Assembly: GCA_020639135.1 (NCBI GenBank)
Contig: JACKHE010000002.1
Span: forward strand, 434,001 to 498,000
DNA: 64,000 nt
DNA from: Phycisphaeraceae bacterium
GTDB taxonomy: Bacteria > Planctomycetota > Phycisphaerae > Phycisphaerales > UBA1924
Direction: 5' to 3'
The position numbers and the translations under genes were made by a program. Shown piece after piece: positions 51,381-59,615 of the stretch. The notes beneath the pieces were generated by a model that was not told where the DNA came from, ran no database searches, and was given only the letters and a program-made list of their open reading frames with translations. Numbering within the stretch: the stretch's first letter is position 1; each line of letters starts with the position of its first letter.

Positions 51381-52217
51381 TCACTCGGAGGGCTGCTCGC
51401 CGGCGGCGACGGCCTCGGCCGCGACGCCCGCGGGCTCGTCCGCGGAGTACTGCGCCCGGCTCGAGCGGCGGCGTCCGACCTGCACGCCCTCCTCGGCGCC
51501 CTCGCCCTTGTCCGCCTGCATCGTCCGGCCCTGCTTGCCCTCGCTGATCGCCGCGCACAGCTCGCGGATGATCAGGTCGATCGCCCGCATAGAGTCGTCG
51601 TTGCCGGGGATCGGGATGTCCACCAGGTCGGGGTCGCCGTCGGTGTCGATCAGGCCGATCGTGGGGATGCCCAGCTTCTTCGCCTCGGCGAGCGCGTTGA
51701 GCTCGCGGCGGATGTCCACGATGACGAGCGCGCCGGGGGCCTTGGACATGTTGCGGATGCCGTCGAGGTTGCGCTTGATCTTGCGCATCTCGCGCCGGAG
51801 CATGGACTCCATCTTCTTGGAGTAGCTCTCGAAGTTGTCGCTGGCCTCGATGGCCTCGAGCTCCTCGAGCCTCTTGAGGCGGGAGCGGATGGTGCGGAAG
51901 TTGGTCAGCGTGCCGCCGAGCCAGCGCTCCGTCGCGTAGTGCATCTGCACCGAGCTGACGCGCTCGACGAGGATCGGCCGTGCCTGACGCTTGGTGCCGA
52001 CGAAGCAGACATCCTTGCCGCCGGCGACGGTCCGGGTCAGGAACTTCTTGGCGAGCAGGAGGCCCTTGATGGTCTCCTTGATGTCGATGATGTGGATCCC
52101 GTTGCGCTTGCCGTAGATGTAGCGCCCCATCTTCGGGTTCCAGCCGCTGGTGCGCTGGCCGAAGTGGATGCCGGATTCGATGAGTTCCTCGACGAGGGAA
52201 GGTTTGCTGTCGGCCAT
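51381..52217 (-). CDS. rpsB: 30S ribosomal protein S2
   Basis: The 278-residue protein has all S2 hallmarks: IESGIHFGQRTSGWNPKMGRYIYG, FVGTKRQARPIL, RWLGGTLTNFRTIRSRLKRL, ALVIVDIRRELNALAEAKKLGIPTIGLIDTDGDPDLVDIPIPGNDD. The start is the ATG at 52217. After the S2 core, a 45-residue low-complexity tail rich in Ala, Gly and Glu (GEGAEEGVQVGRRRSS... to GEQPSE) is unusual compared with shorter S2 proteins. It lies upstream of tsf in the conserved order. Confidence 0.97.
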   Translation of the reverse strand: MADSKPSLVEELIESGIHFGQRTSGWNPKMGRYIYGKRNGIHIIDIKETIKGLLLAKKFLTRTVAGGKDVCFVGTKRQARPILVERVSSVQMHYATERWLGGTLTNFRTIRSRLKRLEELEAIEASDNFESYSKKMESMLRREMRKIKRNLDGIRNMSKAPGALVIVDIRRELNALAEAKKLGIPTIGLIDTDGDPDLVDIPIPGNDDSMRAIDLIIRELCAAISEGKQGRTMQADKGEGAEEGVQVGRRRSSRAQYSADEPAGVAAEAVAAGEQPSE

Positions 52218-52430
52218 CGCTGGCGGTCTCCGGAGGCAGCGGAGCTGGCGGGCGCGGACTGGACATCGGCTGTGGCGACACTGGCCACGACGCCGACTCG
52301 CGGTCCCGCGAGGGCTCGCTTGTGTGGTGGGCTGGGAGGCCCGGCTGAGTACGGTCCCGGTATCGGGTTTCTGCTGCCGGTCGGGAGAGTCCAACAGACA
52401 GCGGCGTCCACCAATCACGGACGCTCCGCT

Positions 52431-52459
52431 AGTGTAGCCGGAGGGAGCCCCCGGGCAAG
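52431..52459 (-). promoter_or_regulatory. Predicted rpsB promoter
   Basis: TTGCCC (52459-52454) and TACACT (52436-52431) are spaced by 17 bases on the minus strand. A transcript from here would have a leader of about 205 bases before the rpsB ATG. I see no other candidate as good in the 297-base upstream region. No named leader motif was recognised. Confidence 0.5.
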
Positions 52460-52514
52460 GAACGAATCGGGGATTGGGCCCTCCAAACCAAGTTCCGGGA
52501 GCGATCGGGGGGCC

Positions 52515-53321
52515 TTACGGGCAGATCACTCCGAAGCGGGTGAGCAACGCGCCCAGGTCCGCCGTATCGATCACGCCGTCGCCGTTGAGGTCGCCGGTGA
52601 CACCACTGCCCCCGAACGCCGAGAGGAGGGCGCCAAGATCCGCCGTATCCACGATGCAATCGCCGTTGAGATCGCCCGGCAGCCCGACCTCTAGCGTCAG
52701 GCTGTATCGCATGGGAAAGAACTCGAAAACGCCGCTCCCGGCGGCGTGGTGGCTTGGCTGCGAGACCACGTTCATGAGGTAATCCCCCGGGGGCAGGGAC
52801 CCGCCGATCGATGCATTCAGGACGGTGGGGGGGCCCGAGTTCGGCCCGAAATCACCGGATGAGAGCCGTAGCAGCTCACCGCCGCCGACGGCGGCAAAGA
52901 CCAGCGAGAAGGACTCCCCGGAGTCCGGAGCCACACCCTCGTACTCGATCTCCAGCGAATACGGCATCGACGCATCGATCGTGAACCCGTAGTCGAAACC
53001 GGTCTGTGCGAAGGCCGAGACGGTCCCCTGCCCGGTCTGGATCGTGGCTGCGTCCACCAGCGAGTCGGCTCGGGCCAGTCCCGGCCCCATGAAGCTGACG
53101 AGGGAGGAGAACGTGCCGGGGTCCGCCGTGACCGCAATCGGGTTGAACACCCCCGGCATGTTGGTCTCGTGCAGCTCGCCGGAGTTGATGTTGTTGACGC
53201 CGTCCTGAAGGATGAAGTGCGCATCGGCCGCCCTGTGGGAGACATTGAGGGTGGTCTGCCCCAGGGCCGGCGCGGCAGACAGCGCGCCGATCAGGCTGGT
53301 CAGGACGGGTCTTGACAACAT
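52515..53321 (-). CDS. Secreted protein with beta domain and C-terminal dockerin-like tag
   Basis: The ATG at 53321 opens a signal peptide (MLSRPVLTSLIGALSAAPALGQ). The 268-residue protein consists of a beta-rich domain (residues 22-210) of unrecognised family, containing GFDYGFTIDASMPYSLEIEYEG, GESFSLVFAAVGGGELLRLS and SLPPGDYLMNVVSQPSHHA, which looks like a pre-peptidase C-terminal or PEP-type beta-sandwich. Two EF-hand-like repeats follow (LNGDCIVDTADLGALLSAFG and LNGDGVIDTADLGALLTRFG), the same tag as in the four other proteins. A cysteine takes the place of a conserved glycine in the first loop. Function unknown. Confidence 0.75.
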   Translation of the reverse strand: MLSRPVLTSLIGALSAAPALGQTTLNVSHRAADAHFILQDGVNNINSGELHETNMPGVFNPIAVTADPGTFSSLVSFMGPGLARADSLVDAATIQTGQGTVSAFAQTGFDYGFTIDASMPYSLEIEYEGVAPDSGESFSLVFAAVGGGELLRLSSGDFGPNSGPPTVLNASIGGSLPPGDYLMNVVSQPSHHAAGSGVFEFFPMRYSLTLEVGLPGDLNGDCIVDTADLGALLSAFGGSGVTGDLNGDGVIDTADLGALLTRFGVICP

Positions 53322-53443
53322 GGCTGTGCTCCGGCCCCCCAGAGACAATCGATCAATCTCGAAGCTACAGCGGATCCGATCCGGTCTCCACGAAAAACTC
53401 GGTGATCGACGCACTCTGCGGGCCCTGATATGCTCATCGCACC

Positions 53444-54157
53444 ATGGTCAACAAACGATTCGACTCCCCCAGGGCCGTCATGGACAAGCTCGTCGCCGAC
53501 GGCGTCATCCGCGACGGGATGACCATCATGGCCGGCGGGTTCGGGCTCTGCGGCATCCCCGAGCAGCTCATCATCGCGCTCCGCGACACCGGCGTGAAGA
53601 ACATCACCGCCATCAGCAACAACGCCGGCGTCGATGACTGGGGGCTGGGGCTGCTGCTCCAGACGAAGCAGATCCGGAAGATGATCTCCAGCTATGTCGG
53701 CGAGAACGAGGAGTTCGCGCGGCAGTTCCTCGAGCACGAGCTCGAGGTCGAGTTCAACCCCCAGGGCACGCTGGCCGAGCGCATCCGCGCCGGGGGCGCC
53801 GGGATCCCGGCCTTCTTCACCGCCACCGGCGTGGGGACGCAGATCGCCGAGGGCAAGGAGACGCGCGTGATCGACGGGCGTGAGTACGTGCTGGAGACGT
53901 GGCTCCGCGCGGACCTGTCGCTGGTCAACGCCGACGTCGCCGACGAGACGGGGAACCTCCGCTACCGCAAGACGGCGCGGAACTTCAACCCGATGATGGC
54001 CCAGGCCGGCGCCGTGACCATCGCGGAGGTGAACAAGGTCGTCCCGATTGGCGAGATCGAGCCGGACGCCGTGCACACCGTCGGGGCGTATATCGATGGG
54101 ATCGTGCTGACGCACAGCGAGAAGCGGATCGAGCAGCGGACGGTCTCGGCGTCCTGA
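53444..54157 (+). CDS. scoA: Succinyl-CoA:3-ketoacid-CoA transferase subunit A
   Basis: The 237-residue subunit contains the glycine-rich IMAGGFGLCGIPEQLI near residue 28 and EFNPQGTLAERIRAGGAGIPAFFT, typical of the alpha subunit of 3-oxoacid CoA-transferases. It exchanges CoA between succinyl-CoA and a 3-oxoacid such as acetoacetate. Its beta subunit (scoB) lies at 55599 on the same strand, but an opposite-strand sigma-factor gene pair occupies the 1.4 kb between them. Confidence 0.93.
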   Translation: MVNKRFDSPRAVMDKLVADGVIRDGMTIMAGGFGLCGIPEQLIIALRDTGVKNITAISNNAGVDDWGLGLLLQTKQIRKMISSYVGENEEFARQFLEHELEVEFNPQGTLAERIRAGGAGIPAFFTATGVGTQIAEGKETRVIDGREYVLETWLRADLSLVNADVADETGNLRYRKTARNFNPMMAQAGAVTIAEVNKVVPIGEIEPDAVHTVGAYIDGIVLTHSEKRIEQRTVSAS

Positions 54158-54269
54158 TCTCGTTCAACGCTCCCCGCGCATCGGCGAAGGCCGCGACACC
54201 CAGGGGCGTCCGGCCTGCCGATTCCTGAGCCGCCCACGTTGGTCGGGCGGGCGCTCAGTGTCTGGAAGC

Positions 54270-54854
54270 TCACTGCTCGGGATCGGCTTCCTCGGGCTTC
54301 TGCTCCGCCTGCTCCTGCTTCTTCAGTGCCTCGTGATGCTGCGCCTGCTGGTGCAGCTGCTTCCGGTGCTGCTCCTCGTGCTTCTGGGCTTCCTGCGCCG
54401 CCCACTGGTTGTGCAGATCCTCGGTGTCCACGGAGAACGTGTACGTGCCCTCCTCGCCCGGCTCATCTGCTTTGATGAACATGTCGATGCGATTCTCGCC
54501 CCCGGCCTCTTCGGTGATGAACCGCACCTGGTGGCCCTCGGCCGTCGTGCCCTCGTACACGCCCTGGGCGGTCTCGGTCATCTCGACGTCGAACTCCTGA
54601 CCCTTGTCGGTGACGATCTTGCCGCGGAAGGCGCCCATCGCGTACGCCGCGCCGAAGGCCGTCCCGGCGCCGACCACGGCCAGCGCGCCGACGAGGGCCA
54701 CGATCCGATTCCGCGAGAGCTTCCTGCCGTTCTTCACAGTCATCGCAAACTCCTTTGTGGTGAGCGTCCCGAGCTCCGGCGTGCGCCACTCACGCGCGCC
54801 GAGGTCGTCGAGCGCCCGGTCCACCTTGTTGAATGAGTCGTTCCGGTCACGCAT
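54270..54854 (-). CDS. Putative membrane protein downstream of ECF sigma factor
   Basis: The 194-residue protein starts within the last codons of the sigma gene (8-base overlap), the usual position of an anti-sigma factor. It has a polar N terminus, one transmembrane helix (IVALVGALAVVGAGTAFGAAYAMGAF, about 52-77), a beta-rich exported domain (GKIVTDKGQEFDVEMTETAQGVYEG), and a C-terminal Gln/His/Glu-rich helix (KHEEQHRKQLHQQAQHHEALKKQ). It lacks the recognisable ZAS or anti-sigma motif (Hx3Cx2C), so the anti-sigma role is only inferred from position. Confidence 0.6.
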   Translation of the reverse strand: MRDRNDSFNKVDRALDDLGAREWRTPELGTLTTKEFAMTVKNGRKLSRNRIVALVGALAVVGAGTAFGAAYAMGAFRGKIVTDKGQEFDVEMTETAQGVYEGTTAEGHQVRFITEEAGGENRIDMFIKADEPGEEGTYTFSVDTEDLHNQWAAQEAQKHEEQHRKQLHQQAQHHEALKKQEQAEQKPEEADPEQ

Positions 54855-55443
54855 GGCTGTTCTCCTGTGATTCGATCGCCTTGAGCATCGCCCGCCGCGC
54901 CCTGGCGAGCCTGGATTTCACCGTCCCCGCGGGCCTGCCGATCACCTGCGCGACCCGTTCGACCGGCATCCCCTCCAGATGGTGCAGCGTCAGCACCGCC
55001 TGGTAGCGGGGGGGCAGCGAAAGCAGCGCCGCCTGCGCCGATTCGAAGTCGAACGCGGAGTGCTCGTGATCGCCCCCGACGAGGTGCAACGCCTCGGCGA
55101 TGGGCCGTTCGCGACGGACGCCGCGCTGCCGCGCCCAGCGGTTCGCCTTGAGCGTCGCGATGCGGTAGAGCCAGGCGCGGAAGGGGACGCCGCGGTGCGA
55201 GTAGGACCCGATCCGGAGCATCGCAGTCAGGAAGACCTCCGAAGCGAGATCCTGCGCCGCGTGCTCGGAGCCGGTCCGCCGGCAGAGGTAGCGGAAGATC
55301 GCCTCGTGGTGCTCGCGGTACAGCGGCTCGAAGGCCGTCCGGTCGCGCTTGGCCTGCTCGATGAGCAGGGCCTCAACCCTCGGCGCCGGCTCGGTCTCGG
55401 TCAGCATTGGCATGGGGTGCAAGATGGCGGCCTGGGTGCTCAT
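54847..55443 (-). CDS. ECF family RNA polymerase sigma factor (first locus)
   Basis: The 198-residue protein has the sigma2 region (FEPLYREHHEAIFRYLCRRTGSEHAAQDLASEVFLTAM, then FRAWLYRIATLKANRWARQR) and the sigma4 region (LSLPPRYQAVLTLHHLEGMPVERVAQVIGRPAGTVKSRLARARRAM). No sigma3 region lies between them. A putative anti-sigma gene overlaps its 3' end by 8 bases. The unit sits on the opposite strand between scoA and scoB. Confidence 0.92.
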   Translation of the reverse strand: MSTQAAILHPMPMLTETEPAPRVEALLIEQAKRDRTAFEPLYREHHEAIFRYLCRRTGSEHAAQDLASEVFLTAMLRIGSYSHRGVPFRAWLYRIATLKANRWARQRGVRRERPIAEALHLVGGDHEHSAFDFESAQAALLSLPPRYQAVLTLHHLEGMPVERVAQVIGRPAGTVKSRLARARRAMLKAIESQENSHA

Positions 55444-55598
55444 TGGTCCTTCCGTCGATGCGGTCGTGGTCCGGCGCTGCCGGCCGCCGACATCATGACA
55501 TGCCCCGAGGGGCCCCCGAGGTTCCCGCGGATCCGTGATTTTTCACCGGATCACGCCGCCCCGGTTCCGGCGGCGTCGATTCCCGATAAACTCCGCCC

Positions 55599-56261
55599 AT
55601 GGCGCTGACCAGAGAAGAAATCACCAAGCGGGCGGCCAAGGAGCTGCGGGACGGCTACATCGTCAACCTCGGCATCGGGATGCCCACCCTCGTGGCCAAC
55701 TACATCCCCAAGGGCATGCAGGTCTGGCTGCAATCCGAGAACGGCCTGCTCGGCATCGGGCCCTTCCCGACCGACGACAAGGTCGATGCCGACCTCATCA
55801 ACGCCGGCAAGCAGACGATCACCGCCGTCCCGGGCGCCGCGTACTTCTCGTCGAGCGAGTCCTTCGAGATGATCCGGGGCGGCCACGTGCAGCTGGCGAT
55901 CCTCGGCGCGATGCAGCTCAGCCAGGAGGGGGACATCGCCAACTGGATGATCCCCGGCAAGATGATCAAGGGCATGGGCGGCGCGATGGACCTCGTCGCG
56001 GGCGTCAAAAAGGTCGTCGTCGCGATGGAGCACACCAACAAAAAGGGCGAGGCGAAGATCCTCAGGGAGTGCACGCTCCCCCTGACCGGCAAGCGCTGCA
56101 TCGACATGGTCATTACCGACCTGTGCGTGCTGGAGATGGACGAGAGCCGGCAGCGATTCCGCCTGACGGAGCTGGCCCCAGGTGTGACGGTGGACGAGGT
56201 GCTGGCGAAGACCGAGGCGGAGATCCTGACAGATGCGCCCGCGGAGTTGATCGCGGTTTAG
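55599..56261 (+). CDS. scoB: Succinyl-CoA:3-ketoacid-CoA transferase subunit B
   Basis: The 220-residue beta subunit has the family motif YIVNLGIGMPTLVANYI near residue 19, SENGLLGIGPFP containing the catalytic glutamate, and GAMDLVAGVKKVVVAMEHTNKKGE. It pairs with ScoA (53444). Its stop overlaps the convergent zinc-ribbon gene by 4 bases (TTTAG). The two subunits are not adjacent, so they are probably transcribed from separate promoters. Confidence 0.93.
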   Translation: MALTREEITKRAAKELRDGYIVNLGIGMPTLVANYIPKGMQVWLQSENGLLGIGPFPTDDKVDADLINAGKQTITAVPGAAYFSSSESFEMIRGGHVQLAILGAMQLSQEGDIANWMIPGKMIKGMGGAMDLVAGVKKVVVAMEHTNKKGEAKILRECTLPLTGKRCIDMVITDLCVLEMDESRQRFRLTELAPGVTVDEVLAKTEAEILTDAPAELIAV

Positions 56262-56650
56262 TTCAGGACCGATTTCAACTTGTCAAGCAAGCTCTTTCGA
56301 GTGAGTTGCTTCAACTCACCAGCATCCAGGAACACCGCGCCACATATGGTGCAGGTCTCGATACCGACCTTATGGTTTTCCAGCGCCTGGATATGAATCA
56401 TCCGGCTCTGATCCCGAGGGCAGGAGATGACGTGGATCTCGTCTGTGGCGCCAGCATCCCGCCCAGTCTCAAGGTCGATGTCGATCGCCCTTTGTTTCGC
56501 CTTGGCCAGATACTCTTTCTCGAACACATCGAGAAACAACCCACCACAATTGGAGCAGCGATCGACGACGATGCCATCGTCAACAGTGATCTGGGTCATC
56601 ATCTGCTGACATTTCGGGCAGTTGATGCGTTGCAGCCGTTCCTCGGTCAT
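56258..56650 (-). CDS. Zinc-ribbon (TFIIB-type zf) domain protein, two ribbons
   Basis: The 130-residue protein has two zinc-ribbon units. The first is CPKC...CSNCGGLFLD, with four cysteines. The second is CPRD...CTICGAVFLDAGEL, where aspartate replaces the second cysteine of the first pair. The GLFLD/AVFLD segments after the second cysteine pair are typical of bacterial zf-TFIIB (DUF2310-like) proteins. Function is not known for this family. It overlaps the scoB end by 4 bases and is divergent from the M19 dipeptidase gene. Confidence 0.8.
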   Translation of the reverse strand: MTEERLQRINCPKCQQMMTQITVDDGIVVDRCSNCGGLFLDVFEKEYLAKAKQRAIDIDLETGRDAGATDEIHVISCPRDQSRMIHIQALENHKVGIETCTICGAVFLDAGELKQLTRKSLLDKLKSVLN

Positions 56651-56724
56651 CGCGGGCGTCCTTTCGATTCACAATCTTTGTTGGCAAATCGGCTTTGTGG
56701 GTTTCGTAGATCCTAGCATTATTC

Positions 56725-57816
56725 ATGCCCAACCACTGGTTCGACGCCCATCTCGATCTCGCCTGCCTCGCAGTCAACAAGCGCGACATGACCTGCGCCG
56801 ATCTCGCCAAGGTCACCGGCCCCTGGCTCCCCGCCGCGGTCACGCTGCCCTCGCTCCGCGCCGGCGGCGTCGTCGCCTGCCTGGGGACGATCTTCACCGA
56901 GATGAATGGGAACGACGCCGAGGGGTACCCGGAGGGTGACGTCGAAGCCGCGAGCCGGCGCGGGCGCGCGCAGCTCGAGGTGTACCGCACCTGGGTCGAT
57001 CAGGGCCACATCGCGCTCGGGCTGCGGCAGGCGCTGCGCATTGACGCCGGCGTCGGCGCGGTCCGGGGCGGTATGGGCGCGGCGGAGGTCATCGCCGAAT
57101 CCCCGGCGCCGAAAATGGCGCAGTCCGGCAAGCTCCACGTGGGCATCCTCGTCGAGTGCGCCGACCCGATCCGCTCGCCTGAGGAGTTGTCGTGGTGGGT
57201 GGACGCCGGGGTCGTCGCGATCGGCCTCTCGTGGAGCCACGGCTCACGCTACTCCGGGGGCAACGGTACACCTGGTGTCGGGATCAACGCGCAGGGCAGG
57301 GAGTTCATCGCCGCGATGGACGAGCTGCGCGTCATCCACGACCTGTCGCACCTGAGCCAGCAATCCACCGAGGACCTGCTCGAGCTCACCGACCGGCCGG
57401 TGATGGCGTCGCACTCCAACGTCCGAGCCTTCGTCAACTCGTATCCCGAACGGCACCTCGCCGACGAGACGATCGCCGAGATCGGGCGCCGGGGCGGGAT
57501 GGTGGGCGTCAACCTCGTCTCGAACTTCATCGACCCCAAGGTCACGCACGACCCGCCGACGCGGGCGCGGCTGTCCAAGCTGTTCGATCACATCGACCGC
57601 ATCGCCGAGCTCATGGGCCGGCGCGACGGCGTGGGGCTGGGCTCCGATATGGACGGCGGCTTCGGCTCCGACTGGCTCCCCCAGGGGATCGACGCGCCGC
57701 GTGACCTCGGAATCATCGCCGACGGCCTGCGCGATCGCGGCTGGTCGGAGGAAGATATCGAAGGCTTCCGCTTCGGCAACTGGGCGCGGTTCATCGCGGC
57801 CAACGCACCGGGCTGA
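56725..57816 (+). CDS. M19 membrane dipeptidase-type zinc hydrolase
   Basis: The 363-residue protein has the renal dipeptidase signature: WFDAHLDLA (metal ligands HxD), DLSHLSQQ, ASHSNVRA and GLGSDMDGGF. Its family hydrolyses dipeptides, including those with D-residues, using two zinc ions. No signal peptide is present, so it is probably cytosolic. The final residues RFIAANAPG end close to a structured intergenic region. The ribosome site is weak and the start is taken as the first ATG. Confidence 0.9.
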   Translation: MPNHWFDAHLDLACLAVNKRDMTCADLAKVTGPWLPAAVTLPSLRAGGVVACLGTIFTEMNGNDAEGYPEGDVEAASRRGRAQLEVYRTWVDQGHIALGLRQALRIDAGVGAVRGGMGAAEVIAESPAPKMAQSGKLHVGILVECADPIRSPEELSWWVDAGVVAIGLSWSHGSRYSGGNGTPGVGINAQGREFIAAMDELRVIHDLSHLSQQSTEDLLELTDRPVMASHSNVRAFVNSYPERHLADETIAEIGRRGGMVGVNLVSNFIDPKVTHDPPTRARLSKLFDHIDRIAELMGRRDGVGLGSDMDGGFGSDWLPQGIDAPRDLGIIADGLRDRGWSEEDIEGFRFGNWARFIAANAPG

Positions 57817-57823
57817 CCCCGTG

Positions 57824-57919
57824 CCCGTGCCACTACTCAGGCTTTGCTGAGTCGTGTCTTATTCCACCTGAACTCTCGGACTGAAGAGCACGACCCAGCA
57901 AGCTGGGTCGTGGCACGGG
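57824..57919. repeat. Structured intergenic region with nested inverted repeats
   Basis: An outer inverted repeat CCCGTGCCAC (57824-57833) with GTGGCACGGG (57910-57919) encloses two inner hairpins. ACTCAG / CTGAGT lies at 57835-57852, and CACGACCCAGC-AA-GCTGGGTCGTG, an 11-bp stem with a 2-base turn, lies at 57889-57912. It fills the gap between the convergent M19 and M48 genes. It probably terminates both transcripts; no T tract is evident. The outer and inner right-hand stems overlap, so the forms are mutually exclusive. Confidence 0.55.
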
Positions 57920-58756
57920 TTAGTGTGTGATCCGCGACAGGAACTCGTTGTGATACCGGTTCTGATACCGCTCGCCGTGGACGTCCTTGTACCGGTTGTT
58001 GAGCTTCTGCTGGATCGCCTTGATGCGTGATTCGGGGTGCGGGTGCGTGCTCGCCCACTCCGGCTGGCGCGGCCCCTGCGACGCCGCAGCCAGCACGCGC
58101 ATCACGTCGAGCTGACCCGAAGGGTCGTACCCCGCGCGGCTCATGTAGCGCATGCCCAGGCCGTCTGCCTGGAGCTCCTCGTCCCGGCCGAACTTGAGCA
58201 GGAACCCCTGCCCGCCGACACCGACGAGCGCGGGCACACCGACCCTGAGAAACTCGCTGTCCTCGTCCTGCGTGGCGACACTGACACCGATGGCGATCCC
58301 CGCGACGATCATCTGCGAGGTGATCCGCTTGTCCGCGTGCTCGGCGGTGACGTGGCCGATCTCGTGCCCCAGCACGCCGGCGAGCTCCGCCTCGTCGTCG
58401 AGCTTCTCCGCCAAGCCGCGCGTGATGAAGACCTTCCCGCCCGGCAGCGCAAAGGCGTTGATCACGTCCGAGTCCAGCAGCGTGAACTCCCACGGCAGGC
58501 TCGCGTAATCGCCCTCAACACCCGGGACCATCGACATCCCGACGCGCCGGACATACGCCTGGAGCGAGGCGTTGCCCATCGGACCGCCGTACTCCGCGGC
58601 GAGCTGCGGCGCCGCCTCGGTTCCCAGCTGGATCTCCTCGGCCCGGCTGAGTGAGTTGAACTGCCGCCGGCCCGTGGCGGCGTTGGTGACGCACCCCGCA
58701 AGGGGCGCGAGCAGCGAGGCGGCAATGGTCAGAACGATGAGGCGTCGCGTGTTCAT
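57920..58756 (-). CDS. M48 family zinc metalloprotease, predicted lipoprotein
   Basis: The 278-residue protein starts at 58756 and has a lipobox at LAPLAGC, so it is a predicted lipoprotein. The catalytic HEIGHVTAEH motif is present, with a downstream glutamate in GRDEELQADGLG. It resembles BepA/LoiP-type envelope proteases that degrade misfolded outer membrane proteins. The upstream reading frame beyond the ATG enters the antisense region of the methyltransferase gene, which is divergent. Confidence 0.9.
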   Translation of the reverse strand: MNTRRLIVLTIAASLLAPLAGCVTNAATGRRQFNSLSRAEEIQLGTEAAPQLAAEYGGPMGNASLQAYVRRVGMSMVPGVEGDYASLPWEFTLLDSDVINAFALPGGKVFITRGLAEKLDDEAELAGVLGHEIGHVTAEHADKRITSQMIVAGIAIGVSVATQDEDSEFLRVGVPALVGVGGQGFLLKFGRDEELQADGLGMRYMSRAGYDPSGQLDVMRVLAAASQGPRQPEWASTHPHPESRIKAIQQKLNNRYKDVHGERYQNRYHNEFLSRITH

Positions 58757-58823
58757 GCGCGCATTGTCGGTGGTCCAAGCCGGCGCGTCCAGCCGTGCCC
58801 TTGAAACGGCTACCATCCCGGAG

Positions 58824-59591
58824 ATGACCGCCCCGACGACAATGCCCCAGCAGGAGCAGCCCCAGGGCTGGACCGACGCCGACCTGGCGCACGACCCGCA
58901 CCACGACGAGGAGAAGGCGGCGAAGGTGCGCGCCATGTTCGGCGCCATCGCGGGCAGGTACGACCTGAACAACCGCCTGCACTCGTTCGGACGCGACCAG
59001 GCGTGGCGCCGGGCGACGGTGCGGCTGCTGGGGATCATGCCGACCGACGAGGCGCTGGACGTCGCCTGCGGGACGGGTGATCTGACCCGGACGCTCAAGG
59101 CGGGGGGCGCCGCGAGCGTCGTGGGGGTGGACTTCACCCCGGAGATGCTGGCGATCGCCAGGGCCAAGGGCGACGGCCTGACGTACCTCCAGGGCGACGC
59201 GATGGAGCTGCCGTTCGAGAGCGCCCGCTTCGACGTGGTCACCATCGCGTTCGGGCTGCGCAATGTGCAGGACCCGGCGCGGGCGGTCGGGGAGTTCTTC
59301 CGGGTGCTGCGGCCCGGCGGGCGGCTGGCCGTGCTGGAGTTCGACCGCCCCAGCCCCGCGCCGATCGCGTGGATCAACGACCTCTACTGCCGCCGGATCA
59401 TGCCGTGGACCGCGACGCTCATCGCGCGGGACCGCTCCGGCGCGTACCGGTACCTGCCCCGGTCCATCGAGACGTTCCTCGACCGGCCCTCGATGCGCCG
59501 CCTGCTCGAGGGCGCCGGGTTCGAGGTGACCGCGCAGCGCCGGATGACCTTCGGCGTGTGCGTGTGCCACGTCGCCGTCAAGGCGCCGTAA
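58824..59591 (+). CDS. UbiE/MenG-type quinone C-methyltransferase
   Basis: The 255-residue class I SAM methyltransferase has the family features AMFGAIAGRYDLNNRLHSFGRDQAWRR, DVACGTGDLTRTL (motif I), RFDVVTIAFGLRNV and RVLRPGGRLAVLEF. It carries out the last methylation in menaquinone or ubiquinone synthesis. GGAG lies directly next to the ATG at 58824, too close for a ribosome site, so an ATG six codons later (58842) is also possible. It is divergent from the M48 gene by 67 bases. Confidence 0.88.
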   Translation: MTAPTTMPQQEQPQGWTDADLAHDPHHDEEKAAKVRAMFGAIAGRYDLNNRLHSFGRDQAWRRATVRLLGIMPTDEALDVACGTGDLTRTLKAGGAASVVGVDFTPEMLAIARAKGDGLTYLQGDAMELPFESARFDVVTIAFGLRNVQDPARAVGEFFRVLRPGGRLAVLEFDRPSPAPIAWINDLYCRRIMPWTATLIARDRSGAYRYLPRSIETFLDRPSMRRLLEGAGFEVTAQRRMTFGVCVCHVAVKAP

Positions 59592-59615
59592 GCGGTCTGG
59601 CGGTACGCTCCGCCG

